Assembly: GCA_963740835.1 (NCBI GenBank)
Contig: CAVUFH010000001.1
Coordinates: forward strand, 62,001 to 126,000
Direction: 5' to 3'
Source: CAVUFH01 sp963740835
GTDB lineage: Bacteria > Actinomycetota > Acidimicrobiia > IMCC26256 > PALSA-610
DNA length: 64,000 nt
The translations under genes were made by a program, and so were the position numbers. The stretch's first letter is position 1, and each line of letters opens with the position of its first letter. This document shows, piece after piece, positions 50,914 through 59,493 of this stretch. Below the pieces are notes generated by a model that saw only the letters and a program-made list of their open reading frames with translations, ran no database searches and was not told the DNA's origin.

Positions 50914-51201
50914 GGCTGCCGGGAAACCGCGAAACCGGCGGCGAGGACGGCCCGCGACCGCGACCACGGCGATCGCCGCTGCGTCGTGTTGTTCGAGGCC
51001 GTCCTTCCCCAGCCAGACATCGAATCGGGTGGCGCCGAACGCACGGATCAGCGCGACGCGCACGTCCTCCACGGTGGCCTCGGGCTCGGAGGGATCGGCC
51101 GAGCATTGGTCCCCATCTCTGACGAGTCCATCTTGGCGCCCTACCACGGCTCGCCCGACGATCCCCCGTTGCCGTCTCACCCCAGCACTACGGTCGCCAG
51201 C
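50914..51201. other. 288-base gap upstream of the HerA gene
   Basis: No credible complete gene. The plus-strand frame that leads into HerA is open but has no start with a ribosome-binding site before ATG 51202. On the minus strand a 60-codon stretch (VRVALIRAFGATRFDVWLG and on) looks protein-like but has no stop before it runs into the antisense of the ATPase gene. The promoter of the repair operon should lie here. Confidence 0.4.
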
Positions 51202-52908
51202 ATGACCATCCTCCCCGTCGGACGGGTGCTGGGGACCGAGGACGCGACGCCGCTGACCTTCTGGGTCGCGCTCGCCGCGGACCAGTACCTGCAGCTCGAC
51301 GACGTCGTCGTCTGTGAGCGCACGGTGCCCGGCCGGGAGGATCCGATCCGACTCTCGGGGGTCGTCACCCAGGTGCGAGCTCGCCACGAGGGCGCCCGGT
51401 TCGACTCGGACGTCTTCCTCATCACCGACGGGTTGTTGCCGGCGGAGGCGATCGAGGCCGCGGAGGTCACGACCACGCGCGTCGAGCCGGAGGTGTACGT
51501 GCCGCCCCGGCCCGGGGCGGAGGTCCAGCGGGCGACCGGCGCGCGCCGCGACCAGGCGCTGTTCTTCGACCGCATGGAGCGCAAGCTGCCGATCGGTCTC
51601 GGCCGGGACGGCACCATGCTCGTCGCCAACCTCGACTTCATCGACGGCACCCGCGGCGCGCACGTCAACATCTCCGGCATCTCCGGAGTCGCGACCAAGA
51701 CCACGTACGCGACCTTCCTCCTGTACTCGTTGTTCAACTCCGGTGTGCTCGGTGAGGACGCGACCAACACGCACGCGCTCATCTTCAACGTGAAGGGCGA
51801 AGACCTCCTCTTCCTGGACCACGACAACGCGCAGCTCGACGAAGAGCAGCGGGATCGTTACCGGACCTTGGGATTGGTGCCCGGCGCGTTCAAGTCGGTC
51901 GGCGTGTTCGCACCTCCCCGGAAGGGCGACCGTGACGCCAAGCCGGACGTCGCCAACCGCACGCAGGGCGTGCACAGCTTCTATTGGACGATCGCCGAGT
52001 TCGTCGAGGACGACCTGCTCCCGTTCGCGTTCGCCGACGCCGAGGACGATCGCCAGCAGTACACGATGGTCGTGCACAACGTCGGCGCGGCCCTGAAGCG
52101 CTACGGCGACAAGGGCGAAGACGGCGCGTGGCGGATCGAAGGGCTGACGTTGCGTACCTACCACGACCTCGTCGACTTCATCGTCGCCAAGGTCACTGAC
52201 GAGCTGGAGCGGAACGTGTGGGCCGGCGCCGCCACCGGCATGGGAACCGTCAATGCGTTCGTGCGCCGTTTGCTGAGCTCGCAACGTTCGCTGGAGCGCC
52301 TCGTCCGCGCCGACGTCCCCGAGCGCGCGCAGCATCGCATCGAGACCGACGACACGCAGGTGACCGTCGTCGACCTGCACAACCTCCCGGACCGCGCCAA
52401 GCGGTTCGTCGTCGGCGTCACATTGCGGCGCGCGTTCGACCGCAAGGAGCAGACCGGCACCGCCAAGCCGTTGCTGTTCGTCGTCCTCGACGAGTTGAAC
52501 AAGTACGCACCGCGCGACGGCGAGTCGCCGATCAAGGAGATCCTCCTCGACGTCGCCGAGCGCGGCCGTTCGCTCGGCATCGTGCTGATCGGTGCGCAGC
52601 AGACGGCGAGCGAGGTCGAGCGGCGCATCATCGGCAACTCGTCGATCCGCGTCGTCGGCCGTCTCGATCCGGCCGAGGCGACGCGGCCCGAGTACGGCTT
52701 CTTGCCGACCACGCACCAGAAGCGGGCGACAATCGCCAAGCCCGGGACCATGTTCGTGATGCAGCCGGAGATCCCGGTGCCGCTCGTCGCGGAGTTCCCG
52801 TTCCCGGCCTGGGCGACCCGACCGTCGGAGCGGGGCGCGGTGAACCCTTCCGCGACCGGTGCCGCGGCCATCCCGGACGATCCCTACGCCGGCCTCCCGG
52901 GCACGTGA
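51202..52908 (+). CDS. herA: HerA-like DNA-translocating ATPase
   Basis: 568 aa from ATG 51202 (MTILPVGRVLGTEDATPLTFWVAL). The N-terminal HAS-like beta-barrel (LDDVVVCERTVPGREDPIRLSGVVTQV) is followed by the FtsK/HerA ATPase core. Walker A is ISGISGVATKTTYATFLLYS near residues 155-175, Walker B is PLLFVVLDELNKYAPRDGE near 420, and a sensor region reads IVLIGAQQTASEVERRIIGNSS near 455. HerA hexamers drive DNA through the NurA nuclease at double-strand breaks. It is the first gene of the HerA/SbcD/SbcC/NurA-like run and overlaps SbcD as GTGA. Confidence 0.88.
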   Translation: MTILPVGRVLGTEDATPLTFWVALAADQYLQLDDVVVCERTVPGREDPIRLSGVVTQVRARHEGARFDSDVFLITDGLLPAEAIEAAEVTTTRVEPEVYVPPRPGAEVQRATGARRDQALFFDRMERKLPIGLGRDGTMLVANLDFIDGTRGAHVNISGISGVATKTTYATFLLYSLFNSGVLGEDATNTHALIFNVKGEDLLFLDHDNAQLDEEQRDRYRTLGLVPGAFKSVGVFAPPRKGDRDAKPDVANRTQGVHSFYWTIAEFVEDDLLPFAFADAEDDRQQYTMVVHNVGAALKRYGDKGEDGAWRIEGLTLRTYHDLVDFIVAKVTDELERNVWAGAATGMGTVNAFVRRLLSSQRSLERLVRADVPERAQHRIETDDTQVTVVDLHNLPDRAKRFVVGVTLRRAFDRKEQTGTAKPLLFVVLDELNKYAPRDGESPIKEILLDVAERGRSLGIVLIGAQQTASEVERRIIGNSSIRVVGRLDPAEATRPEYGFLPTTHQKRATIAKPGTMFVMQPEIPVPLVAEFPFPAWATRPSERGAVNPSATGAAAIPDDPYAGLPGT

Positions 52909-54062
52909 GGATCCTCCACACCTCGGACTGGCACGTCGGCAAGACGCTGCGCGGCGCCTCCCGACTCGACGAGCACCGCGCTGTGCTCGCGGAGATCGCG
53001 GGCATCGCCGCCGCCGAAGCGGTCGACCTCGTGCTCGTCACCGGCGACCTCTTCGAATCGGCCGCGCCGCCGCCGGAAGCGCAGCAGGTCGTGTGGGAGG
53101 CGCTGCTGGCACTGCGCGGCACCGGCGCGCGCGTCGTCGCCATCGGCGGCAACCACGACAACCAGTACTCGCTCGATGCGCTGGCGCCCGTCTTCGGTGC
53201 GGCGGGCATCACGTTGCTCGGCCACGCGACCCGGCCCGAGCAGGGCGGGGTCATCACGGTCGAAGCGAACGGCGAGACCGCGACGCTCGTGCTGCTGCCG
53301 TTCGTGTCGCAGCGGTTCGCGATCCGGGCCGAGCAGATGCTCGAGCTCGACGCAGCCGACGCGTCCGGCTTCTACACCGAACGCATGCGGTTGCTCATCG
53401 CCGCGCTCGCCGAAGGGTTCCGCCCGGACACGATCAACATCGTCGCCGCGCACTGCTTCGTGCGCGGCGGCACGCTCGGCGGCGGCGAGCGCGACGCGCA
53501 GACGATCTTCGACTACGGCATCGAGGCGCTCCACTTCCCCAAGAACGCCAACTACATCGCGCTCGGGCACCTGCACCGCACGCAACGCATGCCCGCGTCC
53601 GCGCCCGCGTGGTACGCCGGTTCACCGATCCAGGTCGACTTCGGCGAGGAACACGACACGAAGCACGTGCTCGTCGTCCAAGCCGCGGCCGGGGTCCCGG
53701 CGCAGGTCGAGGTGCGTGAGCTGACCACTCCCTGGACGCTGCGCACGGTCCGCGGCACGCTCGAGGAGCTACGCGCCGCCGCCGACACCGTGGGAGACGC
53801 CTGGTTGCGGGTCGTCGTGCGGGGTTCGACACGAGCCGGACTCGCCGACGAAGTGCGCACCTTGCTGCCACGCGCGGTCGACATCCGCATTGACCGCGAC
53901 TCCGACCCGTCGCCCGAGGCTGACCAACGCCCGCAGCGCCGCGGCCGCAGCCCCCGCGACCTGTTCACGGAGTACCTGACCGGCGAGGGCGTCGACGACG
54001 CGCGAGTGGTCCACCTGTTCGAACGGCTGTACGACGACACGATCGCGGAAGCCGCGCGCTGA
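52905..54062 (+). CDS. sbcD: SbcD/Mre11-like exonuclease subunit
   Basis: 385 aa from GTG 52905. All metallophosphoesterase motifs are present in order: ILHTSDWHVGKTLRG at residues 3-17, LVLVTGDLFESAAPP near 45, VVAIGGNHDNQYSLDAL near 80, INIVAAHCFVRGG near 180, and NYIALGHLHRTQRMPASAPAWYAGSPIQVDFGE (key part LGHLHRTQ) near 220-235. It cuts DNA ends in a complex with the SbcC ATPase. Overlaps HerA by GTGA and SbcC by TGATG. Confidence 0.95.
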   Translation: MRILHTSDWHVGKTLRGASRLDEHRAVLAEIAGIAAAEAVDLVLVTGDLFESAAPPPEAQQVVWEALLALRGTGARVVAIGGNHDNQYSLDALAPVFGAAGITLLGHATRPEQGGVITVEANGETATLVLLPFVSQRFAIRAEQMLELDAADASGFYTERMRLLIAALAEGFRPDTINIVAAHCFVRGGTLGGGERDAQTIFDYGIEALHFPKNANYIALGHLHRTQRMPASAPAWYAGSPIQVDFGEEHDTKHVLVVQAAAGVPAQVEVRELTTPWTLRTVRGTLEELRAAADTVGDAWLRVVVRGSTRAGLADEVRTLLPRAVDIRIDRDSDPSPEADQRPQRRGRSPRDLFTEYLTGEGVDDARVVHLFERLYDDTIAEAAR

Positions 54063-56470
54063 TGCGTCCGCTGACACTCCACGCGGAGGGCTTCGGCGTG
54101 TTCCGTGACGCCGTCGACATCGACTTCGACGGCGTCGACTACTTCGCGCTGGTCGGACCCACCGGCGCGGGCAAGTCGACCGTGATCGACGCGCTGTGCT
54201 TCGCGCTCTACGGAAGCGTGCCCCGTTACGGCGACGAGCGGCAGGTCGCGCGCGTCGTCAGCATCGGCAAGCAGGAAGCCAAGGTCTCACTCGGCTTCAC
54301 AGTCGGCGAACAGCAGTACCGCGCCACCCGAGTCGTGCGCATTCGCAACGGCAAGGCGAGCACGCCCGAAGCCCTCCTCGAACGCATCGAGGCCGAGGGC
54401 CCCGCAACCGTCCTCGCCGGCAGTGCGCGCGAGCTGAAGCCCGCGGTCGAACGGCTCCTCGGCCTCCCGTTCGCGCACTTCACCAAATGCGTCGTGCTGC
54501 CGCAGGGCGAGTTCGCCCGCTTCCTGCACGACGAACCGGCCAAGCGCCGGGACCTGCTCACGAAGCTCCTGGACTTCGAGGTCTACGACCGCATCGGTGC
54601 GCTGGCCCGGCAGCGGGCCGCAGGCGCGAAGTCGGCGGTCGAGATCCACGAGCGGCAGCTCGCCGCGTTCGCCGGCGCGACCGAGGAAGCGCGTGCCGCG
54701 GCCGAAATGCGGCGGGGCGAGCTGCTCGAACTGCACCACGCGCTCGACATCGCCCGGCCCGAGGAACAACGACTGATCGCCGCGATCGCCGAGGCCGACG
54801 CGCACGCGCGCACCGCGTCAACGCTCGCGGCCGAGCTCGATCAGGTCCGGGTGCCGCGCGCGGTCACACAGCTCACCGAGAAGCTCGACGGCGCGCTGGT
54901 CGCAGCCCGCGCCGCGACCGAAGCAGTCACGACCGCGCAGCGCGCGCTCGCTGCCCTCGACGCCGAGGTCGAGTCCCTTCCGGACCGCGCCGACCTCGCG
55001 CGTGCCCGGGACGCGCACGTCGCGGTCACCACGCTCGGCCCCGCCCTCGAAGAGGCGCGCGCCACCGAGCTCGCAGCCGCCGCCGATGCCGAACGCGTCG
55101 CCGGCCTCGCACGGCGCGCCGAGGCGCATCTTGGCGACCTCCAGGAGCGGCTCGCCGCGGTGCGCGATGCGCACGCGGTCCACGCGTTGGCCGCGCATCT
55201 CGTTGCGGGCGAGCCGTGCCCGGTGTGCCACCAGACCGTCACCGACATCCCCAAGCGGAAGCGCCCGGCTGCGCTCACCAGGATCGAGAACGAGATCAAG
55301 GAGGGACGCCGGATCGCAGCCGGCGCCCGTGAGGCCGTCGAGCAGGCCACCCACGCCCACGCGGAGGCGGCCGCGGCCCGCAAGCAACTCGAGGACCAGC
55401 TCACGGCCCAGCGGGCTCTCACCGACGCGTTCCCAGACTCGCCGACCATCACGGGCGCGCTCGCGCACATCGATGCGACACTTGCCGCGCACCACGAGGC
55501 TCGGGTGCGCGAGCGGGAAGCGCGCGCCGTCGAAACCAAGGCCGCGTCGCGCCGGGCGGAAGCCGACACCCAGCTCGACGCACTGCGTTCAGAGCTGCGG
55601 CAGCAGCGCGACCGCTTCGTGCGGGCCGGCCTCGCGCCGCCGGAAATCGCGGACGACCTCGCCGCCGCGTGGAGCGCGTTCTCTGAGTGGTCCGCAACCG
55701 CGCGGGCCGATCAGCGGTCTGCCGCGAGCGCGGCGGCGAAGGCGCTCGAACAGGCGCGCGCGGACCGCGCCGTGGCATTCGGCGCCCTGTTCGAACAGGC
55801 CCGCGCGCTGCGCGTCGACACGCGCGCCAAGGACCTCGCCGCGTTCCGCGACGACGTGCTCGAGCACGGGCGCGACGCCCGCAACGAGCTGCAACGCATC
55901 GACGACGCGCTCGAACAGTCCCGCAAGGTCGCCGAGGAGCTGGGCGCCGCGCGCGAGGAGCACGAAGTCGCGGATCTCCTCGGTTCGCGCTTGCGCTCCG
56001 ACCGGTTCGAGAAGTGGCTGCTCGTGGAAGCACTCGACATCCTCGTGGAGGCGGCTTCCGCGAACCTCGAAGCGCTGTCGTCCGGCCAGTACTCGCTGCG
56101 ATCCGGCGGCGACGACGAGTTCGTCGTGGTCGACCACCGCAACGCGGACGAGACCCGGTCGGTGCGCACGCTCTCGGGCGGCGAGACGTTCCAAGCGTCG
56201 CTCGCGCTCGCGCTCGCGTTGAGCGATCAACTCGCGGAGCTCTCGGCCGCGGGTGGCATCAAGCTCGACGCCATCTTCCTCGACGAAGGCTTTGGCTCCC
56301 TCGACGCCGACACGCTCGAAACCGTCGCGAGCACGATCGAGTCGCTCAGCTCCTCGGGCCGCATGGTCGGCATCGTCACGCACGTGCCCGCCCTGGCGGA
56401 GCGCGTCCCCGTCCGCTACCGCGTCACTCGCACCGATCGCGGCGCGCACGTCGATCGAGAAGACGGATGA
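54062..56470 (+). CDS. sbcC: SbcC/Rad50-like SMC-family ATPase
   Basis: 802 aa, intermediate between archaeal Rad50 and E. coli SbcC. Walker A ALVGPTGAGKSTVIDALCFALYG near residues 31-53, Q-loop VVLPQGEFARFLHDEPAKRRDLL near 148-170, long coiled-coil arms rich in Ala, Glu and Arg, the zinc hook CPVCHQ near 388, the signature TLSGGETFQASLALALALSDQL near 708 and Walker B KLDAIFLDEGFGSLDADTLE near 736-755. It tethers and opens DNA ends for SbcD. Its TGA is in the same frame as the NurA-like gene, 17 codons before the latter's apparent start. Confidence 0.95.
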   Translation: MRPLTLHAEGFGVFRDAVDIDFDGVDYFALVGPTGAGKSTVIDALCFALYGSVPRYGDERQVARVVSIGKQEAKVSLGFTVGEQQYRATRVVRIRNGKASTPEALLERIEAEGPATVLAGSARELKPAVERLLGLPFAHFTKCVVLPQGEFARFLHDEPAKRRDLLTKLLDFEVYDRIGALARQRAAGAKSAVEIHERQLAAFAGATEEARAAAEMRRGELLELHHALDIARPEEQRLIAAIAEADAHARTASTLAAELDQVRVPRAVTQLTEKLDGALVAARAATEAVTTAQRALAALDAEVESLPDRADLARARDAHVAVTTLGPALEEARATELAAAADAERVAGLARRAEAHLGDLQERLAAVRDAHAVHALAAHLVAGEPCPVCHQTVTDIPKRKRPAALTRIENEIKEGRRIAAGAREAVEQATHAHAEAAAARKQLEDQLTAQRALTDAFPDSPTITGALAHIDATLAAHHEARVREREARAVETKAASRRAEADTQLDALRSELRQQRDRFVRAGLAPPEIADDLAAAWSAFSEWSATARADQRSAASAAAKALEQARADRAVAFGALFEQARALRVDTRAKDLAAFRDDVLEHGRDARNELQRIDDALEQSRKVAEELGAAREEHEVADLLGSRLRSDRFEKWLLVEALDILVEAASANLEALSSGQYSLRSGGDDEFVVVDHRNADETRSVRTLSGGETFQASLALALALSDQLAELSAAGGIKLDAIFLDEGFGSLDADTLETVASTIESLSSSGRMVGIVTHVPALAERVPVRYRVTRTDRGAHVDREDG

Positions 56471-56521
56471 CGCACCTCCGCGAAGTCGCCCGTCGTTCCG
56501 GACAATCAGGAGGGCAGCACC

Positions 56522-57466
56522 ATCAAGTTCACGGTTGATCCGTGGGATCCCTCGTACGGCGCGAGCCTCGAATCGGAGCTGCTCGTCGCCGAACAGGAGC
56601 CGGACGTCGAGATCGAAGTCGGCGCGGCCGCGTGGGCGCCCGTCCGCCCGCCGGCCGAAACGCGCGCGCCCGACACGGTCGTGTTCGTCGACGGCGTACG
56701 CCGCCTGGAAGCGCGGGCGTGGATCGACACCGCCGAGGATGACGCGGTACCGGGGATCTTCGCGTCCTACGCGGCGGGCGCGGTCCGGTGCAGCGGCACC
56801 GCGACGCTCGAGGATGTGCAGGTCGGGCGGGGATTGTTCGCGCCCGCACCCGGCCTCGACGACGTCGTGACCCGCCACGGCACGTTCGCCGCGTGCAAGA
56901 CCAAGGACGCCGCGCCCGAGTCCATCAACTATGCGGTGCACGAGCGCATGACCGAGTGCGAAGTGCGCATCGCGGAAGCCGCGCGCCGGTCCGGCGAGGA
57001 GCTCATCGTGCTCGACGGACCGCTGCGCAAAGGCCAGCACATCCGCGACGCGATCGGCTTCGTGAAGACACACCACGTCCGCTATCTCCCCGAGCACCTG
57101 AACCCGGTCGTCGGCGCGCTCGCCGCGGGCGAACGGACCCCGCTGTTCCGAATCGATGCCCGGCCGTTCAGCCGAACCACCTGGTACGTGCGGCTCCCGG
57201 GGCCGGCGGGTGGCCCGTGGGCGGGCGTCGTGCGCTGCGAAGCGAGCGGCACGCTGCCGCTCGGCGCACTCGTCGGACTCGCCGACACCGTGACCGTCGC
57301 GCTCCCCCGGTTCGCATCGGTCGCCCACAAGGACCCCCGCGCACCCCAGAACCTGGCTCCCATCGGGGCGCTCGAGCGGCTGCTGCGCCACCGACTCGGC
57401 GATGCGCAGGTGTGTTATCGCGCGCTCCGTGCCGCGAGCGGCACGCGCGCGGTTTCGTCGGCTTGA
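56522..57466 (+). CDS. NurA-like 5'-3' nuclease, apparent AUC start codon
   Basis: 314 aa if started at ATC 56522. This is the only position with a good ribosome-binding site (AGGAGG, eight bases upstream), and the protein then begins KFTVDPWDPSYGASLESELL. No ATG, GTG or TTG occurs in frame between the SbcC stop and GTG 56681, which would cut off the first 53 residues. NurA-type active-site Asp residues are in TVVFVDGVRRLEAR near 57 and ELIVLDGPLRKGQH near 164, with TKDAAPESINYAVHERM and FVKTHHVRYL between and after. NurA cooperates with HerA to resect DNA ends; the family assignment rests on motif order and operon context. Confidence 0.72.
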   Translation: MKFTVDPWDPSYGASLESELLVAEQEPDVEIEVGAAAWAPVRPPAETRAPDTVVFVDGVRRLEARAWIDTAEDDAVPGIFASYAAGAVRCSGTATLEDVQVGRGLFAPAPGLDDVVTRHGTFAACKTKDAAPESINYAVHERMTECEVRIAEAARRSGEELIVLDGPLRKGQHIRDAIGFVKTHHVRYLPEHLNPVVGALAAGERTPLFRIDARPFSRTTWYVRLPGPAGGPWAGVVRCEASGTLPLGALVGLADTVTVALPRFASVAHKDPRAPQNLAPIGALERLLRHRLGDAQVCYRALRAASGTRAVSSA

Positions 57467-57521
57467 CAGATCGGGAAGACTCGCGCGGACGCTGCTCGAG
57501 CTGTTGATCGAAAGGGCTGCC

Positions 57522-57848
57522 GTGATCGACCAAGCCATTCCCCCCACCGTGAGCGAAACCGCCGAAGACCTGCTCGAGATCGCCAAGGACGCGATCGACG
57601 GTGTGCGCGACTGGGCGAGCGACACGGCGGAACGCGCAAGGGACGCGGTGACACCGCCCAAGAAGAAGCGCTCGAAGCTGCCGTTGTTGCTCGTGCTGCT
57701 GGGCCTGGGTGCGCTGGCGTTCTACGTCCTGCGCAAGCGCGGCGAGGGCGCCGACACGCTGATCGCCGGTGACTTCGATTCCGGCCCCGACGAGGACCGC
57801 GTCGCCACCAACGGCGAGCGCGCCCCGCTCTCGACGCCGGGGACCTGA
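57522..57848 (+). CDS. Small single-pass membrane protein
   Basis: 108 aa from GTG 57522, with AAGGG upstream. The first 60 residues are an acidic amphipathic helix (SETAEDLLEIAKDAIDGVRDWASDTAERA), then PPKKKRSK and one transmembrane helix (LPLLLVLLGLGALAFYVL), and a short acidic tail. No domain is recognised. It is the last gene before the convergent tRNA-Cys and may share the repair operon's transcript. Confidence 0.7.
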   Translation: MIDQAIPPTVSETAEDLLEIAKDAIDGVRDWASDTAERARDAVTPPKKKRSKLPLLLVLLGLGALAFYVLRKRGEGADTLIAGDFDSGPDEDRVATNGERAPLSTPGT

Positions 57849-57932
57849 CGCCACCGAAACCGGACCGAATCGCCCGCCGAATTCGTCCCCACAACTCATC
57901 GGGCACATACGCACGGTCATCGGGTGACATCC

Positions 57933-57959
57933 GAACGGCGCCGCGACGCGGCGCCGTTC
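57933..57959. terminator. Strong 12-bp-stem hairpin, probable bidirectional terminator
   Basis: GAACGGCGCCGC and GCGGCGCCGTTC pair perfectly over 12 bp around a GAC loop. It lies between the stop of the small membrane protein (57848, plus strand) and the 3' end of tRNA-Cys (57976, minus strand), so it can serve both. No long U tract is seen. Confidence 0.65.
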
Positions 57960-57975
57960 TCGTTCGCGGTCGTCG

Positions 57976-58047
57976 AGGCGGCGACGGGAATCGAACCCGT
58001 GTAAAAGGTTTTGCAGACCTCTGCCTGAGCCACTCGGCTACGCCGCC
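57976..58047 (-). tRNA. tRNA-Cys (GCA)
   Basis: On the minus strand the acceptor arm GGCGGCG pairs with CGCCGCC, followed by discriminator U, as expected for tRNA-Cys. D arm (GCCGAGTGGC), anticodon loop TCTGCAA with GCA anticodon, and a T arm with GGTTCGATTCC are all present. CCA is not encoded. Confidence 0.95.
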
Positions 58048-58091
58048 AGAGCAGATGAGCGTACCCTGCGACCCGACCAACGGGAGCGGAG

Positions 58092-59493
58092 ATGACGATT
58101 CGACTGCTGGGAGTGGGCGCGGCCGCGCCGCGCCGGCGGCTGGCCGCGGCTGACGTCGCGGCCGCCTGGGGACGCAAAGGTGGGCGCGGCACCGCGGCGG
58201 TGTGTCCGCCCGACGAGGACATGCTGACGCTCGCCTGGGAGGCCGCGACCGCCGCCATCGACGCGGCCGGCATCGACGCCGCCCACGTCGACGCGCGTCT
58301 TCTGGGGCACGTCCCGGCCGCCGTTCTCGGACGGCCCGAGCCTCGCGATCCTCGCCGCCGCGCTCGGCTGCTCCAACCACGTCGGTGGCACGCTCGCGTC
58401 CGGGTCGACCCACGCGGGCATGGATGCGTTGACAGCCGCGGCCGACGCCGTCGGCGCGGGTTCGGCGCAAGTCGCGCTCGTGATCGCGTCCGACGCCCGC
58501 CGGCCCGGCCCCGGCACCGGGTACGAACCGCGTTGCGGCGCCGGCGCCGCCGCGATCGTGCTCGCGGCGACAGGCGGTACCGCCACGATCGGCGCACACG
58601 TCACGCGCAGCCGCCCGTTCCTCGACCGCTACCGCGGCGACGGCGAGGACGACGTGCGCGACCTCTACGACCCGCGTCTGTTCCGCGAAGAGATCTTCCT
58701 CCCGATCGTCGCGGAGGTGACCACCGCGCTCGCGTCATTCGACGTGCGCACGTGGTCGCTCCCCGACCCGGATGGCCGCCTCGGCGCGACCATCGCGAAG
58801 CTGGTGGGAGGTGGCGCGCCCGCGTCGACCGCGGTGTACGCCGCGGTCGGCGACACCGGGGCCGCGGCGCCGTTGCTCGGTGCGATCGGCGCGCTCGACG
58901 CACCCGGCCTCGTCGCGATCATCGGCACGGGCGGGGGTCGCACCTCGGGCGTGATGATCGACGTCGAGACGCCGGTGCCCGGGGCCGCGCGCGTGATGGA
59001 TGCACTCGAGCCCGGCGCGCCGATGACGTACACCGACGCGCTGCGGTCACGCGGCCAACTCGAAGCATCCGGCGAAACGATCCCGATGGGCGTGCCGCCG
59101 GAGAGCGCGATGTTCGTGCGCGGCGCCGACGAGATGCTCGGCCTCCTCGGTGGTCGTTGCGTCGACTGCGGCACGATCAGCACGCCGCCGTCGATCCATC
59201 CCACGTGCATCGCGTGCGGCGGGCCGAAGCTGGAGCCGGTCGCGGTTGCTCGGCGCGGTCAGGTGCACACCTACGTCATCAACCACACGATGCCCGCCCC
59301 GTTCGTCGCGCCGCTCCCGATCGCGGTGCTCGACATGGAGGACGGTGCCCGGTTGATGCTGCAAGTCATCGGCGACGGCAGCGACGTCGAGATCGGCACC
59401 CTCGTCGACCTCGTCCTCCGGAAGTACGCGCACGAGCGCGGTGTCCCCGTCTACGGCTTCAAGGCGCGCGCACGAAAGGGAGTCTCGGAGTGA
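58092..59493 (+). CDS. HMG-CoA-synthase/KAS III-like domain fused to DUF35, frameshifted
   Basis: ATG 58092 starts LLGVGAAAPRRRLAAADVAAAWG and runs to VDA near residue 69. The continuation VFWGTSRPPFSDGPSLAIL lies in a second frame (joined by removing one base near 58291-58299). The repaired protein of about 466 aa has a thiolase-like synthase part (DRYRGDGEDDVRDLYDPRLFREE near 185, as in HMG-CoA-synthase relatives), then a zinc ribbon (GRCVDCGTISTPPSIHPTCIACGG near 355) and OB fold. The segment expected to hold the synthase nucleophile reads GSTHAGMDAL, apparently without Cys. The fusion is followed by a thiolase (GTGA overlap), recalling the archaeal thiolase/DUF35/HMG-CoA synthase complex. 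Confidence 0.72.

Noticed and set aside
50062..52716. Long minus-strand ORF (884 codons) opposite the ABC ATPase and herA genes
   Set aside because: It is antisense to two proteins with complete motifs, is rich in Arg, Asp, Glu and Val without domains, and arises from GC-rich codon bias.
56468..56524. Stop-codon readthrough joining SbcC to the NurA-like protein (same frame, 17 codons apart)
   Set aside because: A strong Shine-Dalgarno lies immediately before ATC 56522, and the linker has no conserved-looking residues, so independent initiation is simpler.
55589..57661. Long minus-strand ORF (690 codons) opposite sbcC and the NurA-like gene
   Set aside because: Same reason; its sequence is the antisense of conserved plus-strand domains.
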